From Taxillus chinensis (lineage: Eukaryota > Streptophyta > Magnoliopsida > Santalales > Loranthaceae): a stretch of 64,000 nucleotides of DNA. The notes beneath the pieces were generated by a model, which did not search any database, was not told where the DNA came from, and saw nothing but the letters and a program-made list of their open reading frames with translations. Below, one piece after another: positions 34,317 to 43,746 of this stretch (position 1 is its first letter; every line of letters starts with the position of its first letter). The stretch spans positions 10,199,343-10,263,342 of the forward strand of contig CM042090.1 of assembly GCA_023512835.1 (NCBI GenBank). The letters are read 5' to 3'. Position numbers and translations under genes: made by a program.

Positions 34317-36310
34317 GCCCAACGTGGACCACAAGGTTAAAAGCCATGAGCTCCGTCGAATATATAGTAGCTGAGCAAGGACAATAATATGATAACAACG
34401 CTGTACATGTAATACAAATACACAAAACAACCATAACAAAAGGCTACAATACATAATTCCTATTTAAACAATTCCCAGATATAAATGATAAAATGAAAAG
34501 ATTGGCAAATATTGATGCATGCTCAGATTTCTTTATCCCTCTCTTGACGATAGAAAATATGAGTAAACACAAACGTAAACTCTTGAGAACTTACATGGAT
34601 TGTTGACGGATGTTGCGTGAGTACGTGTATTTGGAGATTGCAAAATATGAATACAATACCATCAGATGGCAAGAAATAGCGCCGTCACCCATACACCAAA
34701 CGGCCTAGAATTATTAATAAAACAAACCTGTGCGTTGCGCCATACATGGCAGTGCTGGCATGCCTGAGCCCTGAGGTTTAAGATCTCAACTTTGCTCGCT
34801 GACACTGTAGCGGACACATGAAGGACATGAATACAGGGGTGAATTAAATTGCACGTTTGCAGACAGAATCATGGGATTCGCAAAGATTATCATGGGAGTG
34901 GAAAAGCTACGCTGCCTAGATTAATAATTAAGGGTGTCAAATTCAAATTCCAGATCATGTCACCATCATCATTTGTCTATCTAGTCAAGGCAACTAAGAA
35001 AAAGCATTTCAAATTTCAAAGACGAATATATGCGGTTTCAATAAAGTCAAATTAGCTGTCCCAGTCCTCCATTCCAATAATGGAAAAGGACAAATCCCCC
35101 AAGGCCCCGTTTGGACTGCTATAGCAACCCCTAATCTCAAACTCAGGTAAGATTAATATATATATATATATATATAGGAGCGGGGAACTTTTTAAATTAC
35201 ATGTAACTTTATGTTGGTTTTGTTCCTCTATAACTGAGACAGCATACAGAGCCCCCTTTGCTGTAAAAAAGCCCAATGGTAGCACAACATTGTGGTTGAG
35301 CTAGATCAACTCTTTTGCGATAAAATTAATTGTGTAGAGGTCTCCTAAATGTTCCTAAACATTGCAAACAAAAAAAACACTGCATGAGGATTACACATGA
35401 TTGACCGTATAGGTTTGGTTATATGAATTCTTGTTGAGAAAATTATATAGGGCAAGGGTTATAAATCTATTTAATTTTCAAGGGTTGTAATTTCTTTGGG
35501 TTCGACACAATTCAATGCTAATTTTTGTAACACTTTTTTTTTTCTTTTTTCTTTTTCTTTTCAAATTTCCCTCTTTGAGATTCGTTTATCTTCATTGGAT
35601 ATATTATTATGATTATAACTAATATTTAATTTTGCATGGCTGCAGAGGTCATATATCTCATATGAGTTTAGTCAACGATCTGTTGAGACTTTCACAAACA
35701 ATCCTGCTCAAAATCTAGGACTCGACAAATGCAATTACGTACCACACAACGAACAACATTTTTGCAGCGGAATTAAGAGAAAAATAACCACACAAAGATA
35801 TTGATAAGAATTTTTACGTACAAACTAAAACAGAACCAAAAAAACACACGTCATTAAATTACCAGATCAATAATAAAACTTACATATCATATATGGATTT
35901 TGGTAAGAGGGCCTTGCAGGTGTATTCAAGCTGTCCTGGACCTGCAAGACTTGGCGCGCATATCTGTCTCTACAAATTAGGTCATCTTGAAAAGGTTAGG
36001 TACGTGAATTAGAAATAGTAACTATCGTGCATTATTGAAATATATGAGTATGTGTCGTGCAAGGTACTGTACTGATGCTATTGAACATTCGTTCATGATT
36101 TTGTAATTACAGTTGTTGAGGCCTTTATGGCACTAAACATCTTGATTTTAAAAAAAAATGATGGTGAGTTAAATCGTTTTAAAACATCACTTACGAATGT
36201 TTTTTGTTAATAATTGCAGAACGGGGAAAAAAAAAGATGAAACTGTAAACCATAATTTGTTAATTGGCCAATAATTAAGTCATGTTTCAATTACACGCTC
36301 ATATTATATA
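34317..36310. other. Intergenic, no gene recognised
   Basis: AT-rich to balanced. Short frames at 34849-35055 (+) and 35285-35052 (-) have no known motifs. A MITE-like GGCCCCGTTTGGACTGCT start lies near 35103. Nothing else supported. Confidence 0.4.
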
Positions 36311-36315
36311 GGCTT

Positions 36316-36916
36316 TGTTAGAATCGGGCATAGGTAAAGCCCGATTAAGTGTCACGATACTGTCCGCTTTGGGCTCGTCACATCGGCCCGTACGGCTTTA
36401 AAACGCATTGTAACATTTAAAGCCTTCTTTCTTCTTATATATGCCTTAACTTTCTTGTCCTTGAACGATGTGGGACAAACATCCCAACAATCTCTCCCTT
36501 TGTCACACATCGACCGTATATCATAGGTTAAAGACACCTATGAAACTGGGAATTTTTTGTAACTCCCCCTCAATCCATGCCTTGTAGAGAGATCAAACCG
36601 GGTCGATATTAAAGTGACATCATAACCCGGATACCACCGCACCAACGGGACACGCCGCTCGATCACACAACTCTGAGAAAACTTTCGATATTACGAAACA
36701 CTTAACGGGGATAACAGGACAACTGGGCTCTGATATCAGTTTATTAGAATCAGGCATAGGTAAAGGCCCAATTAAGTGTCACGATACTGTCCACTTGGGG
36801 CTCGTCACATCGGCTCGCACGGCTTTAAAACGCGTCGTAACATTTAAAGTCTTCTTTCTTCTTATATATGCCTTAACTTTTTTGTCCTTGAACGATGTGG
36901 GACAAACATCCCAACA
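36316..36916 (-). mobile_element. Complete TRIM retroelement
   Basis: Two LTRs of about 174 bp (36316-36489 and 36742-36916) flank about 250 bp of non-coding interior. On the minus strand the right LTR is followed by TGATATCAGAGCCC, a tRNA-Met primer-binding site. A purine tract AAAGGGAGAGATTG precedes the left LTR. The LTRs start TGTTAGAATC (TATTAGAATC in the right copy) and end CATCCCAACA. GGCTT flanks both ends (36311-36315 and 36917-36921). It encodes no protein, so it would need another element's enzymes to move. Confidence 0.9.
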
Positions 36917-36921
36917 GGCTT

Positions 36922-38123
36922 AATCCTAATATATGTAAAGATAATATTGCCCTTAATACTTTTAAAGGTGCTATTGGTTTTATGATTTTATATATTTTAT
37001 TTTTATTGATCTTATATTGGAGAGGATCACTGGCACCAGTTTCAAGGATTTTAATGTAAAGGCAAACATTTTAGAATGATACAAAGTTTATATTAGGGCC
37101 TTTTCCGTTGCCAATATCATGAACATATTTTTATTGTTCGGTTGATCTAGTTGATTAAGGAAAAAAATATGATGAACATCCTCATTTGTCGATTGGCATT
37201 TTATTTTTTATATTTGTCAGTAGTTAAAAATTAGAATACATAGGTTAGGGCAATATTGGGAGTAGTTTATTATTACCAATGAAATGCTTGAGCGGTTGGT
37301 GGAATTTGTACGTACATGTGTACTAAATTTATGAGCTTTTTAGGTCATGATCAACATAGCACAAATGATTAAGTCCTGCTATAATATATATCATGGGCTC
37401 CTTGCCATGGAACATGCGTTTAATGTGTGCTAGTTTTTTTTTTTTGTTTTTTTTAAAGGATACAAACGAGTCACTAGTTATGAATGTAAAAAATCGAACT
37501 ACCATTGTGAAAAAAAACATATGCATTAGCATTAGCATTGGTTAGTTTCTTTTATATAAGGTGACAAAATTTTTGTTGTAGTGGAAGAATGATCTTGGGT
37601 CCCAATGCCAAATTGTTACATTTAACTACAATTCTAACAGGGTGTCCTGTAATGGATTTCAGTGTAAACACCATCATAAAGATCCGAGAAAAAAAATCTT
37701 TGTGTATATCACTAATTGGAATGATTCTCAGTCTTGGTTGGTAGATGGTGTGTTCCTTGGTGATAGTGAAAAGTGAGTCAATCAGCTAGTTTAAATATTT
37801 GCTATTTGTAGTAGGTGGTCATATTCCTCTTCTTGACAATAATCCCTAGGAATTCAAGGCCCAAAGGAAAGTAAAAATAAAAAAAAATCATGTAGCATAT
37901 ATTTGGTTCTTATAGAGCTTATTTGGTATTTGTTTTCAAAAATAATTTTCTGTATTTTAATATAGAAAATACCACTTAATTTTTGTTTAACAGGTATTTT
38001 CCTTTTTTGTTTTTTAAAATAATTAATTTTCAAGTAAAAAATGAAAATGTTTATTTGGTGTTTTCACTTTATTTTCAAGTGTTTTTCATCTTCTCCCACA
38101 ACGCTCATCCCCTCCTCCCACAA
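36922..38123. other. AT-rich intergenic, no gene seen
   Basis: AT-rich sequence without recognised features up to the hAT element at 38124. Confidence 0.45.
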
Positions 38124-38364
38124 CCAGAGATGGAGACAGAGGGGCCGACAGGGGCCATGGTTCCTCCCATTTTTTTACTTATATATATAATAAATATATA
38201 TAATAACTTATTAATAATCTATCAGAATTATATATATAATTCACCTATGAAGATAATAATTTATAATCACTCATTATATATATACACACACACACACACC
38301 AAATAACTCGTTGATTAATAAATATATATAAATTTCTGAAAAATATATATAACTAGTTAATATA

Positions 38365-38746
38365 TGTTAACTAATTGGTTAATAAATAGGAACACCAGAT
38401 TTACGTGGTTCACCTCAGAATAAGGTTACGTCCACGGGCAGCGGCAGAATAAATTCACTATATCAAAGAGAGGAGTACAGATTACAAATATTCAGATTGC
38501 CAAATATTCAGATGGCACAGAACATATTACAGAAAAACAGAAAGACAGAACAGATGGTGGAGAGAGAGCTTCACCGACAGACTGCACAGCCAGAACAGAT
38601 TGCAGAACAGAACATAGGTACCCTGAAAACAGATTGTTACAGAATGCCGAAGCAGCACAGATGGTACACAGATCAGATCCCACAGGCATGGGAGACAGAC
38701 AGCTTCAGATGTTACATATCCAGATCCCACGGGCGTGGGAGACTCT
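38365..38746 (-). repeat. Copia 3' LTR (in element sense), truncated
   Basis: Starts TGTTAACTAATTGG on the plus strand. Relative to the other LTR it lacks about 30 bp after AATAAATAG and about 180 bp at its internal (U3) side. Beyond 38746 it runs directly into RNase H coding sequence, so the polypurine tract is missing. Confidence 0.8.
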
Positions 38747-38767
38747 GATACACCTGATCTTTTGCAC

Positions 38768-38926
38768 CTCATCAATGTGTTTAGTCCTCTCATGATGCAC
38801 CTGATCTTTTGCCAAGCAGATAACACTCAAGCTATCACAAAACACAGTTGCTTGGTCTTGCTGCAACCCCAAATCATTAACCAATCCTTTTAACCAGATG
38901 CCTTCTTTTGCCGTCATCAACGCCAT
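38768..38926 (-). pseudogene. Copia RNase H remainder, cut at the LTR
   Basis: Continues RNase H (GIWLKGLVNDLGL, CDSLSVICLAKDQVHHERTK) up to HID, then runs into LTR sequence. A 19-bp near-repeat (GATGCACCTGATCTTTTGC at 38794, GATACACCTGATCTTTTGC at 38747) lies at the junction, which suggests a template switch or microhomology deletion. Confidence 0.8.
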
Positions 38927-38930
38927 ATAT

Positions 38931-40112
38931 TCAACCGAGTGGTTGATGAGCTACGATTTCGTGTAACGTAGCTTTCCAACTGATAACAGAACCGCCTACA
39001 ATAAAGACATAACCAGTCATGGACCTCCGTCCATTCAAATCAGCTGCATAATCAGAATCTGAATAACCAGTAAGTACGCAATTTTCACTATCACCATACA
39101 CAAGGCCAATATCAGATGTGCCCCGGAGATACCTGAAAATTCGTTTCACTGCCTGCCAATGCTCTCTGCTCGGCTGACTCATAAATCGACTAACCATACT
39201 AACTGCTTGTGCAAGATCTGGTCTAGTGCACACCATAGCATACATTAAACTCCCAACTGCACTAGCATATGGAACTCGAGACATGTACTCCTTTTCAGCT
39301 TCTGACTGAGGTGCAAGAGTTGTAGAGAGCCGAAAAATTGTATCAGATGGAGTACTCAGAGGTTTAGCATTAGACATGCCAAACTTTGTAAAAATTTTCT
39401 GAATATAGCTCTTTTGAGACAGAAAGAGCTTTCGCCGCGAACGTTCTCGGTATATCTCAATTCCAAGAATCTTCTTGGCTGATCCAAGATCCTTCATATC
39501 AAATTCTGAACTCAGAAGTTTCTTCATCTTCTGAATAGCTAACATGTCCCTAGCTGCAATGAGCATATCATCTACATATAATAACAGAATGATGAATGAC
39601 TCATCCTCCAACTTGCTGTGATAAACACAACAATCATAGGGACTTCTGCTGTAGCCATGTTTGACCATGAAACTATCAAACTTCTTGTACCACTGGCGTG
39701 GTGACTGCTTCAGTCCATAAAGAGATTTCTTCAGCCTGCAGACATAGTCTTCTTTTCCCTCTATAGCAAATCCTTCTGGTTGACTCATCAAAATATCCTC
39801 TTCCAACTCTCCATGTAGGAAAGCTGTTTTCACATCAAGCTGCTCTAGCTCCAAGTTCTGATGCGCAACTAGCACTAGCAACAAACGGATAGAAGTGTGT
39901 CTGACAACTGGTGAGAATATCTCATTATAATCCACACCTTCCTTCTGACTGAACCCCTTGGCAAGTAGGCGAGCTTTGTATCTGACTCCAGCATCATCCA
40001 GATTTCCAGTCTTCTTTTTGAAGACCCACTTGCAGCCAACCACTCGGCGCTCCTTTGGAAGTTTGACTAACTCCCAAGTCTGATTCCCCGTAAAGGGACT
40101 CCATTTCTTCAC
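38931..40112 (-). pseudogene. Copia reverse transcriptase and start of RNase H
   Basis: Open from just after the TAA stop. The RT domain has the Copia-type motifs WVFKKKTG, RLLAKGFSQKEGVDY, QLDVKTAFLHG, SLYGLKQSPRQWYKKF and catalytic LLLYVDDMLIAA. The RNase H begins with YSDSDYAADLNGRRS. The frame ends after ISWKATLHEIVAHQ because of a small deletion or shift in front of the EYMA motif. Confidence 0.9.
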
Positions 40113-40115
40113 CCA

Positions 40116-40679
40116 TTACAAAGAACCCAATTTGTCGTTCCAGACTTGATAGCCTCTCCGGAAGCTAGAGGGTTCAGGAGACTCTATCTCTTCAGCGGCT
40201 TGTAGGGCATAAGCAACCATATCTTCAAAACCATATCTGATAGGTGGTTTGATCTGTCTCCTAGATCTATCGGTGGCAATACTGTGTGTATCAACAGGTG
40301 GCTGCTCTGCTTCAACTTCTGACTGTGGTTCATAATTTTGCTGATTAGTTTCTGATGAACCATGTTGATGTGTTCTAGCTGCAGTCACATCAAACTCCAC
40401 CTGTTTGCTAACACCATCACCTGTTTCTGAAACAACAGACTCTATACTAGGGTGAAGCAGAGATTTTTCATTAAAAGTTACACTCCTACTAAGAATAACT
40501 TTACTTTCAGATGGAGACCAGATTCTATAACCTTTCACACCTGAGCCATAGCCCATAAACAAGCCCTTTTTAGCTCGAGGCTCTAGCTTGCCTTCACTAA
40601 CATGATAATAAGCAGGACAACCAAATATTCTAAGATTAGAAATTAGAATAATCAGCGGGTTTACCAGACCATACCTCAA
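40116..40679 (-). pseudogene. Copia integrase C-terminus and linker
   Basis: Continues the polyprotein in another frame after the 7-bp duplication: NLRIFGCPAYYHVSEGKLEP, then a serine- and glutamate-rich linker. It ends at an in-frame TAA (40118-40116), after which the reverse transcriptase continues in the same frame. Confidence 0.85.
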
Positions 40680-42579
40680 ATGGAGTTTTACAGTTGATAG
40701 CAGTTGCTGGGCTACGATTCACCAAATAGCACGCCGTGTTCACAGCCTCAGCCCAGAAGGCTCTCTTCAATCCAGCTTGGGAAAGAATGCACCGTGCTCT
40801 CTCCAACAGAGTCCTATTCATTCTTTCTGCCACTCCATTCTGCCGTGGAGTATCCCTGACTGTTCGGTGTCTTGCAATACCCTGATCTGAACAAAACTGA
40901 TCAAACTCCTTGGAACAAAACTCTAACCCATTGTCAGTACGTAAACGTTTGAGTTTCTTCCCAGTTTGATTTTCTACCAAAATCTTCCACTCCTTAAAGA
41001 TCTTGAACACCTCGCTCTTGTGTTTCATCATGTATATCCATGTCATCCTTGAATAATCATCAATCAACGAAAGGAAGTACCTAGCACCTACCAATGATGG
41101 AACACGAGATGGACCCCAACAATCGGAATGAACATAATCAAGAGTTGCCTTGGTTCTGTGAATTGCATATTTAAACTGAACCCGCTTCTGCTTTCCAAAT
41201 ACACAATGCTCACAGAAACCCATATCAACTGTCTGATGGCCTTCAAGAAGACCCTGCTTACTCAGAATTATCATCCCCTTTTCACTCATATGCCCAAGAC
41301 GCATATGCCATAATTTAGTCTGATCTGATGAATCGGAAGACGATACAGCTACAGAACCAGAAACTGCGGTTCCTTGTAGAATGTATAGAGTATTTTGCTT
41401 AACTCCCTTCATTAGTACCAAAGAACCTCTAATTACCTTTAAGACTCCACCTTCAAATGAACCTTTGCAGCCCAACTGATCCAGAGTACCCAAGGATATG
41501 AGATTTTTCTTCAGTTGTGGAACATGTCGAACATTGGTGAGTGTTCTGACAACACCGTCATACATCTGAATCTGCACTGAACCAATACCTATTGCTCTGC
41601 ATACAGCATCATTACCCATAATGACGTTTCCACCATCGATTTTCTCATATGTTGAGAACCACTCCCTATTCGGAGTCATATGATAAGAACAACCTGAGTC
41701 CATCACCCATTTATCTATCGGGTGAGACTGATCCGCAGCAGTCAAAACCAAATCAGGTTCAGATGAGGTATCCGTTTCTGCTACAACTGCAACCTTTTCT
41801 TTTGCATTTTTCTCTCTTGCTTGCTTCTTCGGACACTGATTTTTCCAATGTCCACGTTCCTTATAGTAGTTACAAATATCTATGGGATTGATATAATGGT
41901 CCCTCGATTTGGATCTTCCTCTGCCTTTGTTTCTATTGTTATTCTTATGCAACTGACGACCCCTAAATTTCTCAGAATTCATCACAATCAGGCCACTAGA
42001 ATTATCAGAACTAGTTCCTGAAGCCTTGTGACGAAGCTCACGCGTATGGAGTGCTGACATGACTTCTTCCAGACTGATTGTTTCTTTTCCAACAACAAAT
42101 GAATTCACAAAATTCTCATACGAAGGAGGTAAAGAAACAAGTAATATAAGAGCTGCATCCTCATCATCAATTTTGACATCCACATTCCGCAAATCCATCA
42201 AAATTGAATTTAAATCATCAAGGTGGTCTTTTAAGGATTTACCTTCATCCATTCGGAGAGAGAACAGACGTTGCTTTAAAAGCAACTTATTCGTCAGAGA
42301 TTTTGTCATGTAAAGACTCTCCAACTTCAGCCACAGACCTGCTGCAGATTCTTCATCTGCTACTTCACAAATAATTTCATCTGACAAACAGAGCAGAATT
42401 GTCGAATGAGCTTTCTCCTCCATGATAGCCAACTCAGATTCTTCTACGGTCACAGATTGTTTCTCAGCAAGCGGAGCCCAGATCCCTTGCTGTTTCAATA
42501 ACGCACGCATCTTGATGCGCCACAGACTGAAATTATTTTTGCCAATGAATTTATCGATCTTCATGGTGTGTGATGACAT
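40636..42579 (-). CDS. Copia gag-protease-integrase (ORF interrupted)
   Basis: 647-codon frame starting MSSHTMKIDKFIGKNNFSLW. The gag domain spans about residues 1-210. The zinc knuckle at about residue 238 reads CNYYKERGHWKNQC, with Tyr where the second Cys of CX2CX4HX4C is expected. The protease has the DSG triad (WVMDSGCSYH, about 290). The integrase zinc domain (HMRLGH...CEHC) and DDE core (DCWGP, LRTDNG, NGVAERMNRTL) follow. The frame ends early because of a 7-bp tandem duplication (ATTAGAA twice, 40635-40648), just after the GKPADYSN segment. Unlike the host genes it is AT-biased. It would package and integrate cDNA if intact; as given it cannot make the full polyprotein. Confidence 0.9.
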   Translation of the reverse strand: MSSHTMKIDKFIGKNNFSLWRIKMRALLKQQGIWAPLAEKQSVTVEESELAIMEEKAHSTILLCLSDEIICEVADEESAAGLWLKLESLYMTKSLTNKLLLKQRLFSLRMDEGKSLKDHLDDLNSILMDLRNVDVKIDDEDAALILLVSLPPSYENFVNSFVVGKETISLEEVMSALHTRELRHKASGTSSDNSSGLIVMNSEKFRGRQLHKNNNRNKGRGRSKSRDHYINPIDICNYYKERGHWKNQCPKKQAREKNAKEKVAVVAETDTSSEPDLVLTAADQSHPIDKWVMDSGCSYHMTPNREWFSTYEKIDGGNVIMGNDAVCRAIGIGSVQIQMYDGVVRTLTNVRHVPQLKKNLISLGTLDQLGCKGSFEGGVLKVIRGSLVLMKGVKQNTLYILQGTAVSGSVAVSSSDSSDQTKLWHMRLGHMSEKGMIILSKQGLLEGHQTVDMGFCEHCVFGKQKRVQFKYAIHRTKATLDYVHSDCWGPSRVPSLVGARYFLSLIDDYSRMTWIYMMKHKSEVFKIFKEWKILVENQTGKKLKRLRTDNGLEFCSKEFDQFCSDQGIARHRTVRDTPRQNGVAERMNRTLLERARCILSQAGLKRAFWAEAVNTACYLVNRSPATAINCKTPFEVWSGKPADYSNF

Positions 42580-42616
42580 CTTTGCTCAAGAACAAATTCC
42601 CACAGATGAACCAATA

Positions 42617-42629
42617 GCTCTGATACCAA
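42617..42629 (-). other. Primer-binding site (tRNA-Met type)
   Basis: The minus strand reads TTGGTATCAGAGC two bases after the LTR end, complementary to the 3' end of plant initiator tRNA-Met. Confidence 0.85.
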
Positions 42630-42631
42630 TT

Positions 42632-43224
42632 TGTTAGGAATAATTGAGCAAATAAATAGAAAACAGGAAATCACACCACAAAGAGGAACACCAGATTTAT
42701 GTGGTTCACCCCAGAATAAGGTTACGTCCATGGGCAGTGGCAGAATAAATTCACTATATCAAAGAGAGGAGTACAGATTACAAATATTCAGATTGCCAGA
42801 TATTCAGATGGCACAGAACAGATTATAGAAAAACAGAAAGACAGAACAGATGGTGGAGAGAGAGCTTCACCGACAGACTGCACAGCCAGAACAGATTGCA
42901 GAATAGAACAGAATAGGTACCCTGAAAACAGATTGTTGCAGAATGCCGAAGCAGCACAGATGATACACAGATCAGATCCCACAGGCATGGGAGACAGACA
43001 GCTTCAGATGTTACATATCCAGATCCCACGGGAGTGGGAGACTCTATCACGCTGCAGCTTCTACGAAGGGAGAAGAGTACGGCGCTGTGCAAAATAGGGA
43101 ACAGAACTGCGCTAGGTTTATATTTCTTCTTCCCGCACAGCATAAACAATACGGTAGCATATATATATCCAACACACTTTCCTTTTTTCTTTCATTTCCT
43201 GTTTTGTCTTTACGGCAACTCACA
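42632..43224 (-). repeat. Copia 5' LTR (in element sense)
   Basis: Full-length LTR, TG...CA on the plus strand as TGTTAGG...ACTCACA, about 593 bp. About 357 bp of it aligns to the left LTR with about eleven substitutions and one small indel by hand count. Confidence 0.8.
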
Positions 43225-43237
43225 ATATATATATAAT

Positions 43238-43439
43238 GGGCTAATAAAAAGAAAATGAATGCAATGAACGCAAGTGAGATCCTAGCCGTTCGATCATGAT
43301 TCAACGGCTCATATCATACTTTCATTTAGCTGTAGCGGGATACTGTAGCAGATGAATAGTTAAATGAAAGTGTGATATGAGCCGTTGAATTATAATCAAA
43401 CGATTAAGATCTCACTTGCGTTTCTCCTTTTATCAACCA
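43238..43439. mobile_element. Foldback MITE (near-perfect hairpin)
   Basis: The left arm from 43269 (CGCAAGTGAGATCCTAGCCG) pairs with the right arm ending 43420 over about 60 bp with a few mismatches. The short loop contains CTGTAGCGGGATACTGTAGC. Weaker pairing extends to about 43238 and 43439. It sits next to the Copia element inside the older hAT. Confidence 0.8.
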
Positions 43440-43746
43440 TACATATATAGAGAGAAAGAGAAAAAGAAAATTATGTTTTTAGTTTCTATTAACATTTAAA
43501 TTTAATTAATAATATAACTTTCTGTCCTAAAGTATTAACAATAAAGATGTCGCTAATTATAATAGTAATAAATAGATTATACAAGTTTTTAAAAGTTATC
43601 TAATATTTAATTATAAAAAATTTAATAAACTTTTTATAGTTTTATATCACTACACCTATATATTATTAGTAGTAATTATCTAAATGTGAATTATAATAAT
43701 CCTACTTTGATTCCCTCAAGCCAAACTTCCTGGATCCTTCCCAGCA

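Larger units (their letters stand above)
38365..43224 (-). mobile_element. Ty1/Copia LTR retrotransposon, degenerate
   Basis: In its own direction (right to left) it has a 5' LTR (43224-42632), a primer-binding site (TTGGTATCAGAGC, 42629-42617), gag, protease, integrase, reverse transcriptase and partial RNase H, then a truncated 3' LTR (38746-38365). ATATA flanks both ends (38360-38364 and 43225-43229), fitting a 5-bp TSD, though the area is AT-rich. The order protease-integrase-RT defines Copia; the lineage is perhaps Tork, which is uncertain. It has at least four inactivating lesions. Confidence 0.9.
38124..43746. mobile_element. hAT element split by Copia and MITE insertions
   Basis: The left part (38124-38364) starts CAGAGATGGAGACAGAGGGG, like the hAT at 32289. 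The right part (about 43440-43746) matches that element's right half: TAAAGTATT...ATAGTAATAAAT...AAAAGTTATCT, ending in CTTCCCAG. The 4.9-kb Copia and a foldback MITE sit between the halves. No matching 8-bp flanks remain. Confidence 0.6.

Noticed and set aside
43172..43177. Alternative Copia LTR end at ...ATCCAACA
   Set aside because: The following bases do not match the left flank, whereas the end at 43224 gives ATATA on both sides.
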